From Cinnamomum chago (lineage: Eukaryota; Streptophyta; Magnoliopsida; Laurales; Lauraceae), in assembly GCA_038049695.1 (NCBI GenBank), contig CP142455.1:33083501-33147500 (forward strand): a DNA stretch of 64,000 nucleotides, in the 5' to 3' direction. A program made the translations under genes and the position numbers. Under the pieces are notes generated by a model that searched no databases, was not told the DNA's origin, and saw only the letters and a list, made by a program, of their open reading frames with translations. Of the stretch, positions 1-11,765 are shown one piece after another (the stretch's first letter is position 1; every line of letters begins with the position of its first letter).

Positions 1-2
1 TT

Positions 3-1058
3 GAACTCATCGATGCCCAACTTGAAGAGCTAAGCATTGCATCAACGAAGCTTCTCATCAACCTATCACCCCACATGGGCCACACACTAGCTGATAGGCT
101 GTGCAAGACTAGAGGACAGCCGGAAAACCTGATAAAGAAGCTCGACAACAGTCAAATTACAGAAAAGCATGCAGTTTGGGCAGGCCTGCTATCAAAAATC
201 CCCCACCAGAACCTAGTTCTCAATCTGGCTCTACTTAACAAAGATGTAGTCCCTACAGTCTTGAAAAGAGTCCATGAAATTCAGAGAGGTATAGCAAGAA
301 CAAGCAGGTTTTCAAGCTCTTACATGGAAGGTTTGGTGGGTATTTTAGTTAGATTCACAACCACCTTATATGATGCACAGATCCTCTTCCTAGCTAGAGA
401 ACACAACCTTACATCAGTTTTCACAGATTTGCTGATTAGATCCAGCAGTGATGAAGTACGAAGGTTATCAGCAATTGGGTTAGAAAATCTGTCAGCAGAG
501 TCCATCCACCTATCAAAAACACCCCAAATCAGTAAACCTAAGTTATGGAGATACTGGTTAAGATGTTTCATTGGTGGGTCACCCCAAGATAGGAAAATAG
601 TACAAGTCTGCCCAGTTCACAGGGGGGCATGTTCTTCACAGGGTACTTTTTGCTTGATAGCGTCTAGGGCTCTAGAGAAGCTCTTGGCGTGTCTGGACAA
701 TGAGAATGTGGGAGTGGTGGAGGCTTCACTCTCAGCCATTTGCACTTTGTTAGATGACAAAGTGGATGTGGAGAGGAGTGTGAGTTTGTTAAGTGAGGCA
801 AATGTTGTGCAACATATTTTAAATGTGTTGAGGGAGCACAGGCAGGAGGCGGTTTGGCAAAAGTCCTTTTGGATGATTGAGAAGTTCTTGATTAAGGGTG
901 GAGATAGGTCTCTAAGCGATATATCACAGGACAGGTTACTACCTTCAACTTTGGTAAGTGCTTTCCATCATGGAGATAGTAGCACTAGGCAGATGGCAGA
1001 GAAGATCTTGAAGCATCTGAATAAAATGCCCAACTTCTCAAGTAAGGTGATTTTGTAG
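3..1058 (+). CDS. U-box/ARM-repeat E3 ubiquitin ligase, 3' end (partial)
   Basis: The reading frame is open from the window edge (in-frame from base 3, before the first visible ATG at 75) to a TAG at 1056-1058, so this is the C-terminal part, about 351 residues, of a longer protein whose start lies outside the window. The visible part is helical and leucine-rich, as expected for armadillo repeats. It includes the segments CPVHRGACSS and VVEASLSAICTLLDDKVDV and a tail with WQKSFWMIEKFLIKGGD. From family knowledge these resemble the C-terminal ARM region of Arabidopsis PUB42/PUB43-type U-box proteins, which transfer ubiquitin to substrates recognised by the ARM repeats. The U-box itself is not in the window. 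No intron or break is seen. This looks like the only intact host gene here. The assignment to the U-box/ARM family is fairly sure; the exact PUB number is not. Confidence 0.85.
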   Translation, partial: ELIDAQLEELSIASTKLLINLSPHMGHTLADRLCKTRGQPENLIKKLDNSQITEKHAVWAGLLSKIPHQNLVLNLALLNKDVVPTVLKRVHEIQRGIARTSRFSSSYMEGLVGILVRFTTTLYDAQILFLAREHNLTSVFTDLLIRSSSDEVRRLSAIGLENLSAESIHLSKTPQISKPKLWRYWLRCFIGGSPQDRKIVQVCPVHRGACSSQGTFCLIASRALEKLLACLDNENVGVVEASLSAICTLLDDKVDVERSVSLLSEANVVQHILNVLREHRQEAVWQKSFWMIEKFLIKGGDRSLSDISQDRLLPSTLVSAFHHGDSSTRQMAEKILKHLNKMPNFSSKVIL

Positions 1059-3638
1059 GTAGATTGATTTGAAATGTATCAATGTCTCTTTCTATATTGT
1101 TTTTCCATTGTATAGTATGAGAATGAATGTGTATATGTGGTTTTGTGTTATAAGAGAGAAATGAATCTAACTTTATTGAAGACAACATAATGGTTTTGTG
1201 ATTGTTGATCATTCTGATTGGATAACTTCGCCAGTTTGCTGGTCACAAGCTTCGATAAAGGAGGAGGATTGCATAAGGTAAGTACCGTGGACATAAAACT
1301 TTTTTACAACTACAATATGAGTTTTGAGACATTGACATTTCATGATCATGCTGGGGCATAGCGATATGGCATAGGATCGACTAAAATATCAAAAGAGAAT
1401 TTATTTTGTTGACCCCAACATAGTTGGACAGTTCTTTGATGATGATGATGAATCATTCTGAACCAATACTTTAAAAAATTTCAAGATTGTGATTATCTCA
1501 CCTAGGGAAAACTCGTCATATGATCTGAATAATTCAACAATGAAATGAAGTATGGGGAAAATAAATTTATAAAAAAGAGGAGAACATAATAAAATATGAA
1601 AGAGTTGATTTGTTTTCCTTCATTCAATATTCTGTCTACATGTACAATGAATTTATGGATACATGACAAGGGGGTAAGCTTTACATAATGGAAAGACTGG
1701 CTTTGTCAAGATCCAAAAGAATCAGATCCGCAAGAAATGGTAATTGCTCAACATGTGAATCAATCAAGGATATGCATGAGTCAGCAATGCTGTCTTGGAT
1801 GAGTCATGTGGTCCAGCTTGTCAACAGCTGGTCTAATAGAGAAGACACATGCAAAATACATTTCACACATTAAAAACTAAAGGTGATGATTAAATTCTGA
1901 CAGCTTCAACTTGTAACTTTTTCCTAAAATGAACAGGTCATGGATATGTATTTGTATTTAAAGGTTTCAATCCGGGAGCTATCCTGTACTTTTGGAGAAA
2001 TACATTCATTATTATAGAAGAGAGATGAGGTTTTCCAATAAAACTCACATCATATAAGGTGAGACAAAAGTCGTTTATAATAGAGTTGAAATTAAAATAG
2101 TTGAAGTCACCTAACATGACTAAGGGTAGAAGAAAAGAAATTAAAAAAAGGAGATAATTTGCAAGCTCTTTCAGTGGCTCCCAACAGAATATTTATGGGG
2201 TCCGTTCGATGCCACTGAATATAGAAGAACCACTGAGATTAGGCATCCAGTAAAGTAAATTTCAGTCCCAACAGTATCTCCCTGTTTCTACAAAACAGGG
2301 GATCGGGACTCAATGTTTCTATCCATATGATGTAAGAATAAGGAACATATTATTAGCATATAAAGGGAAAGTGTGAAATATGGAATTCAATTTGACAAGT
2401 GACAATCATTTGAACAGCATCATTTCATCCCTAGTTCCTATTAAACCTGCATATGTGAAATGTGGAGTTGTTGATCAAACCTCATTCACTGTTTGACACC
2501 CTTATTTTGGCCATATATAAATAATGGACGTGGTGATTGGCAAAGGATGTGTGAATCTAAAATTTTTGGACTTTACTGTTTCTGAACTGCATGAATGTAT
2601 GGGGAGAAATTAATAAATTCAGAAAGAAAGTTGTTAGACGGCTTAAGGTTAATCATTTCATGGACTCTTCATATTTCATGGATATGTTTATTACCAGTAC
2701 CACATGAAAGATGTGATACATCAAAAACTTTTGAATGCGAATTAGGTAGAAAGGCACCCAGATAGTCTACTTAAAGTTTCAAGATACGACAAGTGTAGAG
2801 AATCCTACGGTATGCATATATAAAGTAGTTATGCATTTAAGCTTAAATGCACAGCTAGATGTGGGGCCCACTTGGGGATGGAACTGGTGGGGATCTCTTC
2901 GCATGGTTGGGGCCTAACTGTATATAAAATATCGGTCGCATCTAATTATCCTAACTACTTCATCAATAGTCAACAAATTTCAATCCTTTAAATTGAACCG
3001 TAGATCTAGTGGTACCAACTATTTGGACGGGTGTAAAAAATGGGACTAGTGTGAAAACTCCCGGTGGGCCCTACTATGAGGCGTGCACTGTATGAAAAAA
3101 AGGAAAGAAAAGAGGAGCACTAGAAAACTCCCGATGAGTTTTATTTTATAGAAAATGCCCTTCCCAGTTGGGCCCACTATGGTGTATGACAACATAAAAT
3201 GTCGCCGGATGGAATAATCTAGACGAGATCTACATATGCGAAGATCTTCAACTCCATTAGATTATCCTAATCTCTTGATCCTTAGCTTCAAAGTTTAATG
3301 ATTTTAGAGGCATAACTTTCTTTTGATTTCAATCCAACGAAGAGTAAAAGTTGGATGAGTGTCAAATCTGAGCTTTTTACTAATTCATGGGCGTAGTATG
3401 TGTGAAATACCAAGATACATGAAAATGGATAGTTAGATCAAGTTTTTCTTCTTTTTTTTTTTTTTATGATATGGTTAGATCAAAGGTTCCTTTGTGTGGG
3501 TGAATGTCGGTGGTTTTTAATTTTTCTATGTTTTTTTGTTGTTTTTATTAATTGGGTTTTTAATAAAAATGATTATTTCTTGTTTGTTTCAGTTTTCTTT
3601 TGATAAAAGTCCTCGAGAGTGGAGAGATTGAAAACTTT
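1059..3638. other. Intergenic sequence, no gene recognised
   Basis: This AT-rich stretch begins with the 3' untranslated region of the U-box gene and has no long or recognisable reading frame. It holds homopolymer T runs near 3449-3470. The sequence around 2850-3200 has several GTGGGCCC-like motifs of a kind common in plant upstream regions, but no gene follows because the LTR element is inserted at 3644. The flank resumes at 11366. Confidence 0.5.
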
Positions 3639-4161
3639 GGGCCTGTTAGGGATTTTGTATTTGCAATTTGATGGATGCATTAACATATTCATATCATTTG
3701 AATTTACACTCTTGCATTGTTTTAGAAAACCTTGAAATCTGGTTTTATACATGCATTGCTTTTAAGATTTGTAAAAGTATTGTTTTATTGCATGTTTTGG
3801 TTTTAAACTTGGATGCATTGTTTTTAGTATTCAAACTCTTTTGAAAACCTAATTCTTTGTGCATTATATTTGGAAAATCAATTTGAGAAGTTAAGTTTGT
3901 GCATTGCATACATTCATCATTTTCAGAATCAGTTTTGTATGCATTCTCATTTGAAAAGAGTTTTATCAAATCAAGCTAGCCTTTGGATTTAAAGTTTCAA
4001 ATCATTTTAGGCTCTTTTTGTTTCATGTTTTTAAACATCTTAGATTGACTTAAAACATGTTATCCAAGCTTGATTTAGTGGCCCAAAAATCCTCCCAAAG
4101 AAATACCTTCAAATGTGCAAAAGTTGGAAATTTTGCAAAAGGGGAGTGACCTGGCAGTGTC

Positions 4162-4308
4162 GCCGGTCGGCCGAGACCTGCTTCCTGGTCGACCGGGACC
4201 ACTGTCGGTCGAGTGGGCAGTTTCTGAACTGTAACATGCCAACGGTCAGAAATATGACCGTTGTGCTTTCTCGGTCGACCGAGACCTGTGTCTAGGTCGA
4301 CCGAGGAC
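4162..4308 (+). promoter_or_regulatory. Cluster of GGTCGACC palindromes in the TR-GAG LTR
   Basis: Four to five copies of a palindrome close to CCGGTCGACCGG (one mutated to GGTCGGCC) lie directly upstream of the TATA-like region. The same cluster is at 9964-10108 in the 3' LTR, 28911-29072 in the solo LTR, 58508-58650 (reverse) and, decayed, at about 49850-49930. The position before the TATA box suggests a transcription-factor site; the function is inferred. Confidence 0.6.
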
Positions 4309-5132
4309 TAGCCGTTGGGCATTTTTGGCTTTAAAAATGAGTTCTTTCCCTTGTCCAAAGTTGGAGATTTTTAAGCCTTCTTTGAGGAGCTTTGAGACAA
4401 GACAAAGGGGAGGAACTAAGAGAGACCAAAGGGGTCATTAAGTGAAGCTTAAGCTTGGATCAACTAAGTTAAATCTCCAAGTAAGTTTTACTTTTAATTA
4501 ATCATTTGTTATGTGCTTTATTTGAAACTTTGGAAAATGATTTCAAGCATGATAACAATGATATGTTGAATCCATTCTTCCCTTCATCTTTGATATTCAA
4601 GATTGGATTCATCACTTTGATTTCAACCCAAGTTTTGTTTTAAACTTTCTTAATCATGCTTAGCCTAAATCTTTGATTTCTTTTATTGCATGATTATTTC
4701 ACTTGGTTGAAACTTCCCTTGTTGTTTTCATTCATTTAATCTTTAGTCAAATTAGTTTAGAAAACAACATTGCACATGCATCACTTGATTAGGCTTAAAC
4801 ACTTTCATACAACTTGTGATCTTTAGATTTTCATATCATTCACAAGTGTGTAATTGTTCAAGTGATTTGCATAGAACTTCAATCATATCTTTTTGTGCCT
4901 TAAACTTTCGAATTGCATTAAGCATAAATTGATTGAGCTTACTTTTAAACTTGATTGAAGTTTTCACATACACACTTCATAAGCATACATCTTTGCATTT
5001 CTTTGAGTGTTTGTGTGAGTTAGTTTTCATTTTCATATCCGCCTATTTAGAGGCAAATTAATTTGAGCTTAAATTGTAATCTCTTAGAGTGATCTTTTGA
5101 GAAGACACTTTCTTAGAGAAATCTTTATCTTG

Positions 5133-5300
5133 AAAGGTTATTGCTTAGCCTAAGAAAAGCATTGTGTAAAGGTTATTGCTTAGCCTTGAAAAGCATCTTG
5201 TAAAGGTTATTGCTTAGCCTATAAAAGCACATTGAGAGGTTGTTGTTTAGCCTAGAAAAACAACATTGTAAGGGTTATTGCTTAGCCTAGTAAAAAGCAT
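5133..5300 (+). repeat. Tandem repeat, about 34-bp units, TR-GAG LTR
   Basis: Five degenerate units share GGTTATTGCTTAGCCT followed by AAAGCAT. The array is repeated at 10940-11105, 28400-28505 (reverse), 30098-30160 (cut by the CACTA element) and 57510-57690 (reverse). It lies downstream of the presumed transcription start, so it would be transcribed. Confidence 0.8.
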
Positions 5301-5557
5301 ACATAGTGGAAATCCGGTGGGGTGTTGGATGCACAAGCCGGTAGTGGATGTAGGCACGTTGGCCGAACCACTATAAATATTGTGTTGTGGTGATTGCTAT
5401 GTGGTGATTGTTTTTGTTTTAGCTTCCGCATATTGATTGATTTATCATTACATGTGACTAGTTTTTGTTAAGAATTAAAATTGGTCTTAATTAGTCATAA
5501 TTGTAGCTCACCCTATTCACCCCCCCCTCTAGGGTTAGGATCCCAAGGACTTTCAAT

Positions 5558-5569
5558 TGGTATCAGAGC
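5558..5569 (+). other. Primer binding site, initiator Met tRNA
   Basis: TGGTATCAGAGC lies 2 bp after the 5' LTR. It is the standard plant primer site complementary to the 3' end of initiator tRNA-Met, used by most Copia elements. Confidence 0.9.
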
Positions 5570-5656
5570 CTCGTGCTCTATCTTTTTGGATCAAGTGTTT
5601 GGAACTCTTGATTAGGTGTAAAAACCTAGAGTCAAAAACCCTAGAGTTGTCCTTGC

Positions 5657-7070
5657 ATGAAAATCATTAGAATGGACTCCACTATGCTAGATCTTGTAGA
5701 TTCTTCTAGACCCCTCATTCTTCCTTCTATTGGAGATTCAAACATTCAATTAAAAGAATCTCAATGTGAATTAAAAGAAGAAGAAATTAAAGAAAATGAA
5801 GAAGATCTTCAACAAGCCTTTGAGGAATTATATGAATTATCCTTAAAGACTGAAAAGAAAAACAAAAAGTTAAGAGAAGAATCTAAAAGACTAAACAAAG
5901 AACTAGTCTCTTCTAAAGATGAGCTTAGAGAGAAAGAAGAAGTCATAAATTGTTTAGAATCTAAGTTCATGATCTCTTTAAATAATCTATCTAACATTCA
6001 AGATGAACTAAGAGAATTAAAGATGGATTATGATAATGTCAATAAGGAAAATTTAAAACTAAGAGATCAAATAAAAAGGCAAGACAAAGACTTTAGCAAT
6101 TTAGAAGCCAAGTTGATTAAAAGTAAGTTAAAAACTCAAGAACTTGGATAATGTCATCAATGAACTTAAACTTGAATTAAAACTTGCCAATGAAGAGCTA
6201 AGCAAATATAAGGAAATTGAAAATGAAATTTCAAAAGTCAAAAATGAAAATTCAATCCTTATAACCAAAGTCACTCAACTTGAAGTTTATAAACAAAAGT
6301 ATGAGTGCAAGTTTACCCAAAGTGAAGATAGACTTGAAAAATTATTTAAATTGGGTAAACCTCATGGAGATAGGACGGGTCTTAGATTTAATAGGAATAT
6401 GTCTCATGACCCTAAATTCACCAACACTTTTGTGAAAGGTGAGTCCTCTTTCTCTAGCACTCTTTCTCCTTTGCCCAAAACCAAATGTAATTATTGTGGC
6501 ATTGAAGGGCATTTTTCGTTTGAGTGCAAACTAAGGAAAAGAAGCCATGTGTCTAAACCCATCTTTGAACTCAAAAATGTAAAACCTAAATCTATGAAGG
6601 GTAAGACACTAAAAATCAAAGAAGACTCCAAAAAGATTAAACAAGTTAAACCATTTAAAATGGAGTCTCCTAAGATAGATTCTAAGAAGTTTAAACGAGT
6701 CAAACCAAGTTTAAAAGAATCTATGAACAAAAAGCTTCTCAACCTATCTCCCTTATATCAACCCATGAAAGAACTTTTGAATAAAGTAACAAAGTTAAAT
6801 CTAAAATTCAAAAGTCAAATGAAGGGAGAATATAAGAAGAAGAGAAAAATGAAACAATCCCCTAAGAAACAAACTCACCAACATCAAAAGACTAATCACC
6901 AATCTAAGCTAAATTTAGTCAAATCTAAATATCATGGTGATAAGTTGAAATTGAAAATTTATCAAGTCAAATCTCCTTTAGTTGGTGAGAAGTCCAAACT
7001 AGACCTCAAAGTTCAACACTCCCAAGACCTTAGGTGGATTCCAAAAGTTGTTTACTTAGACAAACCTTAA
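5657..7070 (+). pseudogene. gag-like protein, coiled coil plus zinc knuckle, one frameshift
   Basis: Two overlapping frames (5657-6151 and 6144-7070) together cover about 470 codons, joined by a frameshift near 6144-6151. The first part is a long charged coiled coil with heptad-like Leu/Ile spacing. The second continues the coil, has a segment KPHGDRTGL that resembles the SIRE-lineage Copia Gag before its knuckle, then a zinc knuckle C-x2-C-x4-H-x4-C (CNYCGIEGHFSFEC, codons at 6486-6527) and a very basic Lys-rich tail. The N-terminal capsid-like UBN2 domain of Copia Gag is absent, so only the distal half of Gag is kept. It probably binds RNA. The frameshift could be a real mutation or a recoding site; since the LTRs are young, recoding or a fresh mutation are both possible. 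Confidence 0.75.
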
Positions 7071-9022
7071 GGCCTTGAACCTCATTGACCAACCTATTCT
7101 TTTTAAGTTAAATCACTTTGTTGGTCATGTTGCTTTGCATTTTGTTCTTTCTTAGTTACATTTATTAAAATGCAATGTTTATTTATGATCATTTGATTTT
7201 GTTTTCATGCACCATTCTTGTTACATATCATGGTTTTCAAAATCTTTTGATTATAATTACATCATGTTTGATTTGCTTTTTGTACACATGATATGTCTTG
7301 CATTGCATTTCTTTACATGATTAATTGATTGTGTTTTTAAAAGCTTTCATAGCTAATTTATTCATGATCAATTGTTGTTGGATCATTTGTGTAGATGTCA
7401 TAGTAGTATTATTTGAACAAATGATTTGAATCAACTTAAGTTTTCCATGGATTTCTAAGTTAGACTTTTATATGGAGAACATTGTTTTGAAAAATCAACT
7501 TGTATGTGTTTCAATTAAGTTATATCTTTTAAAATACAATGTTGAAAATTGATCTTCAAAATCATTGTTTTTATGCTCATTGGTGGATTTTGTTTATCAA
7601 AATGATTTGAAGATTGTTTGAATGGAAATGCTCTATAAATTCATTAGTCATATTCATCAAAGCATGTTCCATGTTCTCATTTCCTTTTCTTTTGGTTTCA
7701 TTATCTTAGAAATGGAAATGTATGTTGTTTGCATCTTTGCTTTTTTAGTTATTCTTTTTATATGCAAATAACAATTGGTTCCATGTATGGTTGTGATCTT
7801 AGTAATATTTGTAGAAACCATACTAGAACCCAAATCCATCCTCTATGCCTTATAGTCATTTCTTTTTGGATGGTTATGGTGTTGATTCATGTAGATTCTC
7901 TTGGTGTCATCCTTATACATGTTTCAACTTCATAAGTAGTGATCTTAATCATATGAAACTCTTTGAAATCCATTCCTTGCATTTATGATGGTTGATGGAT
8001 ATCTTAGTAGTTGAATTCATATGATTTAGTCACTTTGGAAATTGCATGCATTTCAAAGTTATATAATTTTGCATTGCAATTTACCTTGTTCATCACTATG
8101 CTTATTAGTTATATATTTAAAAGTGATGAATATGCATTTATGATGCTTGTTGGAATTTTGTGTTTGTCACATCCTTGCTCTTTAACGTGTTGTCAAATTC
8201 AATTGGTTTCATTTGGTATAATTTAAGATTGATTTGATTTCTTGTGTATGTGATAGACCTTGTGTGCATTGGATTGAGCTTGATAGTTATATATTTGTTT
8301 CATATCACATTCCATTAGCATCATAATGTTCATGTTGCCACCTCTTTTGCTCATATAGGTATATCTCATGACCACCATGTTTATGTGTTCATAATATGGG
8401 TTGGTTATTAGTTGAGGTTGGCTTCATGCTTGAATTTCATTTCACTCATCTTGCACATGATAAGTTATATTTATTGATTGAATGAAATGATTTTCAAAAC
8501 CTTCATAGCCTATGCTTTCCATAGTTAGATTATTTGATGCTATGATTAATAAACCCCATTGCTTCATGGATAGCTCTAATTTGGATTTTTCCTAATAGTC
8601 ATTCTTTTAAATCCATTTTAGAGTGATTGATTTAATAGTCATATCCTTAAATCTCAATTGGTATTCTTTGTTTTTCCAATTGGTATCCATGATTGCTTTT
8701 CCCATTAGATCTTGCCTTCTTTTGGTAATTTGATCATAATGTGCTCTATAGTTAAATGAATCTAATCCTTTCCTTGAAGTTGACCCTCATTTGGTTGAAC
8801 CATCTACTTCTTGAACCAAATAGTTATATCTTGTCAAAAGTTTGACAAAAGAAGAGAATGGATTGAGGGGGAGTGTAAACCTTCATAGGAAGAATTAGTT
8901 TTGATCAAATTCACCCTTGGATTGCCTTTGAACCCTTAGAGATAACTTCCATACATGATAGCCTGTTATGTTTTTCATTTTCGATTTCTTTTGTGAACAG
9001 GTGCTACTAAAAGGTATTTTCC
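7071..9022 (+). other. Non-coding interior of the TR-GAG element
   Basis: About 2 kb of very AT-rich sequence separates the gag-like gene from the purine-rich 3' end. Only short, compositionally biased frames occur, and no pol motif was seen. It holds a purine tract GATTGAGGGGGAGTG near 8862-8876, of the kind that often follows gag in SIRE-like elements. Confidence 0.6.
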
Positions 9023-9057
9023 TTGTTTCATGTGTGTAGGTACCTTTGCAATTTAAT

Positions 9058-9444
9058 GTCAAAGGGGGAGAGAGAGTTCAAGTACTCGAAGATCTCCTAC
9101 TCTTCAAAGGGGAAGAGAGCATTCAAGTCCAAGCTTCCTAAGGGGAGGTTGTGTATAATCTTGCCAAAGGAAGAGAGAGGCATGGTCAAAGGGGGAGAGC
9201 AAATAGAAGAAAGAAAGCTTGGAGCTAAAGAAGATGCTTGGCCAAAGAAAGGAAGATGAATAGAAAGCTTAAAGATTGATCAAGCACCAAGCATCAAGAA
9301 GATTGAAGAAGAGAGCCCAAGAGCCCAAGCTAAGAGGAGGAGCATCCAAGAAGATTTCAAGACTTGTCCAGCTTAGGGGGAGCTGAAGACTAAGTGTGTA
9401 ATTTCAATGATGAGTAAGTTGCCATCAAATTGCAAAGGGGGAGA
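9058..9444 (+). repeat. Repeated purine tracts ending in the polypurine tract
   Basis: The unit CAAAGGGGGAGA or close variants (CAAAGGGGAAGA, CTAAGGGGAGG, TAGGGGGAGC) recurs at least six times between 9058 and 9444. The last, AAAGGGGGAGA at 9434-9444, lies 1 bp before the 3' LTR and is the expected plus-strand primer. The others are decoy-like copies. A 78-codon frame at 9023-9259 is formed by these repeats and is not considered a gene. Confidence 0.7.
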
Positions 9445-9445
9445 T

Positions 9446-11360
9446 TGTTAGGGATTTTGTATTTGCAATTTGATGGATGCATTAACATATTCATATCATT
9501 TGAATTTACACTCTTGCATTGTTTTAGAAAACCTTGAAATCTGGTTTTATACATGCATTGCTTTTAAGATTTGTAAAAGTATTGTTTTATTGCATGTTTT
9601 GGTTTTAAACTTGGATGCATTGTTTTTAGTATTCAAACTCTTTTGAAAACCTAATTCTTTGTGCATTATATTTGGAAAATCAATTTGAGAAGTTAGGTTT
9701 GTGCATTGCATACATTCATCATTTTCAGAATCAGTTTTGTATGCATTCTCATTTGAAAAGAGTTTTATCAAATCAAGCTAGCCTTTGGATTTAAAGTTTC
9801 AAATCATTTTAGGCTCTTTGTGTTTCATGTTTTTAAACATCTTAGATTGACTTAAAACATGTTATCCAAGCTTGATTTAGTGGCCCAAAAATCCTCCCAA
9901 AGAAATACCTTCAAATGTGCAAAAGTTGGAAATTTTGCAAAAGGGGAGTGACCTGGCAGTGTCGCCGGTCGACCGAGACCTGCTTCCCGGTCGACCGGGA
10001 CCACTGTCGGTCGAGTGGGCAGTTTCTAAACTGTAACATGCCAACGGTCAGAAATATGACCGTTGTGCTTTCTCGGTCGACCGAGACCTGTGTCTAGGTC
10101 GACCGAGGACTAGCCGTTGGGCATTTTTGGCTTTAAAAATGAGTTCTTTCCCTTGTCCAAAGTTGGAGATTTTTAAGCCTTCTTTGAGGAGCTTTGAGAC
10201 AAGACAAAGGGGAGGAACTAAGAGAGACCAAAGGGGTCATTAAGTGAAGCTTAAGCTTGGATCAACTAAGTTAAATCTCCAAGTAAGTTTTACTTTTAAT
10301 TAATCATTTGTTATGTGCTTTATTTGAAACTTTGGAAAATGATTTCAAGCATGATAACAATGATATGTTGAATCCATTCTTCCCTTCATCTTTGATATTC
10401 AAGATTGGATTCATCACTTTGATTTCAACCCAAGTTTTGTTTTAAACTTTCTTAATCATGCTTAGCCTAAATCTTTGATTTCTTTTATTGCATGATTATT
10501 TCACTTGGTTGAAACTTCCCTTGTTGTTTTCATTCATTTAATCTTTAGTCAAATTAGTTTAGAAAACAACATTGCACATGCATCACTTGATTAGGCTTAA
10601 ACACTTTCATACAACTTGTGATCTTTAGATTTTCATATCATTCACAAGTGTGTAATTGTTCAAGTGATTTGCATAGAACTTCAATCATATCTTTTTGTGC
10701 CTTAAACTTTCGAATTGCATTAAGCATAAATTGATTGAGCTTACTTTTAAACTTGATTGAAGTTTTCACATACACACTTCATAAGCATACATCTTTGCAT
10801 TTCTTTGAGTGTTTGTGTGAGTTAGTTTTCATTTTCATATATATCCGCCTATTTAGAGGCAAATTAATTTGAGCTTAAATTGTAATCTCTTAGAGTGATC
10901 TTTTGAGAAGACACTTTCTTAGAGAAATCTTTATCTTGTAAGGTTATTGCTTAGCCTAAGAAAAGCATTGTGTAAAGGTTATTGCTTAGCCTTGAAAAGC
11001 ATCTTGTAAAGGTTATTGCTTAGCCTATAAAAGCACATTGAGAGGTTGTTGTTTAGCCTAGAAAAACAACATTGTAAGGGTTATTGCTTAGCCTAGTAAA
11101 AAGCATACATAGTGGAAATCCGGTGGGGTGTTGGATGCACAAGCCGGTAGTGGATGTAGGCACGTTGGCCGAACCACTATAAATATTGTGTTGTGGTGAT
11201 TGCTATGTGGTGATTGTTTTTGTTTTAGCTTCCGCATATTGATTGATTTATCATCACATGTGACTAGTTTTTGTTAAGAATTAAAATTGGTCTTAATTAG
11301 TCATAATTGTAGCTCACCCTATTCACCCCCCCTCTAGGGTTAGGATCCCAAGGACTTTCA
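9446..11360 (+). repeat. 3' LTR of the TR-GAG element
   Basis: The 1915-bp LTR is almost identical to the one at 3644-5555. Differences seen by eye include one A/G near 9695, changes inside the palindrome cluster (9964-10108), a 4-bp TATA insertion near 10840 and one C fewer in the C run near 11326. It is followed directly by the target duplication GGGCC. Confidence 0.92.
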
Positions 11361-11365
11361 GGGCC

Positions 11366-11765
11366 CCCCACTGTATGTATGATTGAACTTTCCAATTGAC
11401 CATTGTCCGCCCCACTCAAATGAAAATCCTGAGTTCGCGACTGTGGACTCACCCTTTCTTTTCCACCTCTTTCAATTTCTATATGCTTGCCATTTTGGAG
11501 AGTGTTTTTTTTTCTTTATTTTAATTTAAACAAAAAGTAGTTTGTAGGGATCGATCTTTATTTTAATTTTATATGTATATGGATCGATCTTTGGGTGCAG
11601 TTTGCAGAGGCACCCTTGTAAGTAACATGAAACCATTGATCCCGAAACAGATAAGAAAATTTCAGATGGGTCCACAGTTGCTTCTGGTCAGTGGTGTTTT
11701 CCCAAACATGGGTATCGCTTTGTTGGCATTGGTAATCGTCCCAAACTCAATGGCTAGGTTTTTTG
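11366..11765. other. Unresolved flank right of the TR-GAG element
   Basis: This is the continuation of the sequence interrupted at 3643. A 92-codon frame at 11573-11851 has no recognisable domain and runs into a MITE, so no gene is called. Confidence 0.4.

Larger units (their letters stand above)
3644..5555 (+). repeat. 5' LTR of the TR-GAG element
   Basis: The 1912-bp LTR begins TGTTAGGGATT and ends GGACTTTCA. It contains a cluster of GGTCGACC palindromes at about 4162-4308, a TATA-like AT stretch near 4330 (TTTAAAAATG, weaker than in the related LTR at 28534), and a tandem array of about 34-bp units at 5133-5300. The last part holds GATTAGT-poor, G-poor sequence leading to CTAGGGTTAGGATCC, which is conserved in all copies of the family. 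Confidence 0.92.
3644..11360 (+). mobile_element. Non-autonomous gag-only LTR retrotransposon (TR-GAG type, SIRE/Copia-derived)
   Basis: The element has two near-identical LTRs (3644-5555 and 9446-11360) that begin TGTTAGGG and end GACTTTCA. It is flanked by a perfect 5-bp target duplication GGGCC (3639-3643 and 11361-11365). An initiator-Met tRNA primer site follows the 5' LTR and a purine tract precedes the 3' LTR. The 3.9-kb interior encodes only a gag-like coiled-coil/zinc-knuckle protein, with no protease, integrase, reverse transcriptase or RNase H. By eye the LTRs differ by about seven substitutions and two small indels, so insertion was recent. From family knowledge, gag-only elements (TR-GAG) depend on enzymes of autonomous relatives. 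At least three more LTRs of this family occur in the window. Confidence 0.9.

Noticed and set aside
3745..3969. A 74-codon minus-strand frame repeated at 9547-9771
   Set aside because: It is identical in both places because both lie in the LTRs, it is compositionally biased, and it has no domain.
5133..5300. A CRISPR-like array of short repeats
   Set aside because: The units are degenerate, directly adjacent without unique spacers, and present in every LTR copy of a plant element.
5558..5569. A tRNA gene
   Set aside because: Only the 12-base primer-site complement is present, with no cloverleaf.
7729..8226. Hydrophobic short frames that look like membrane proteins
   Set aside because: The AT-rich non-coding interior of the LTR element gives Phe/Ile/Leu-rich translations by chance; there is no conservation signal.
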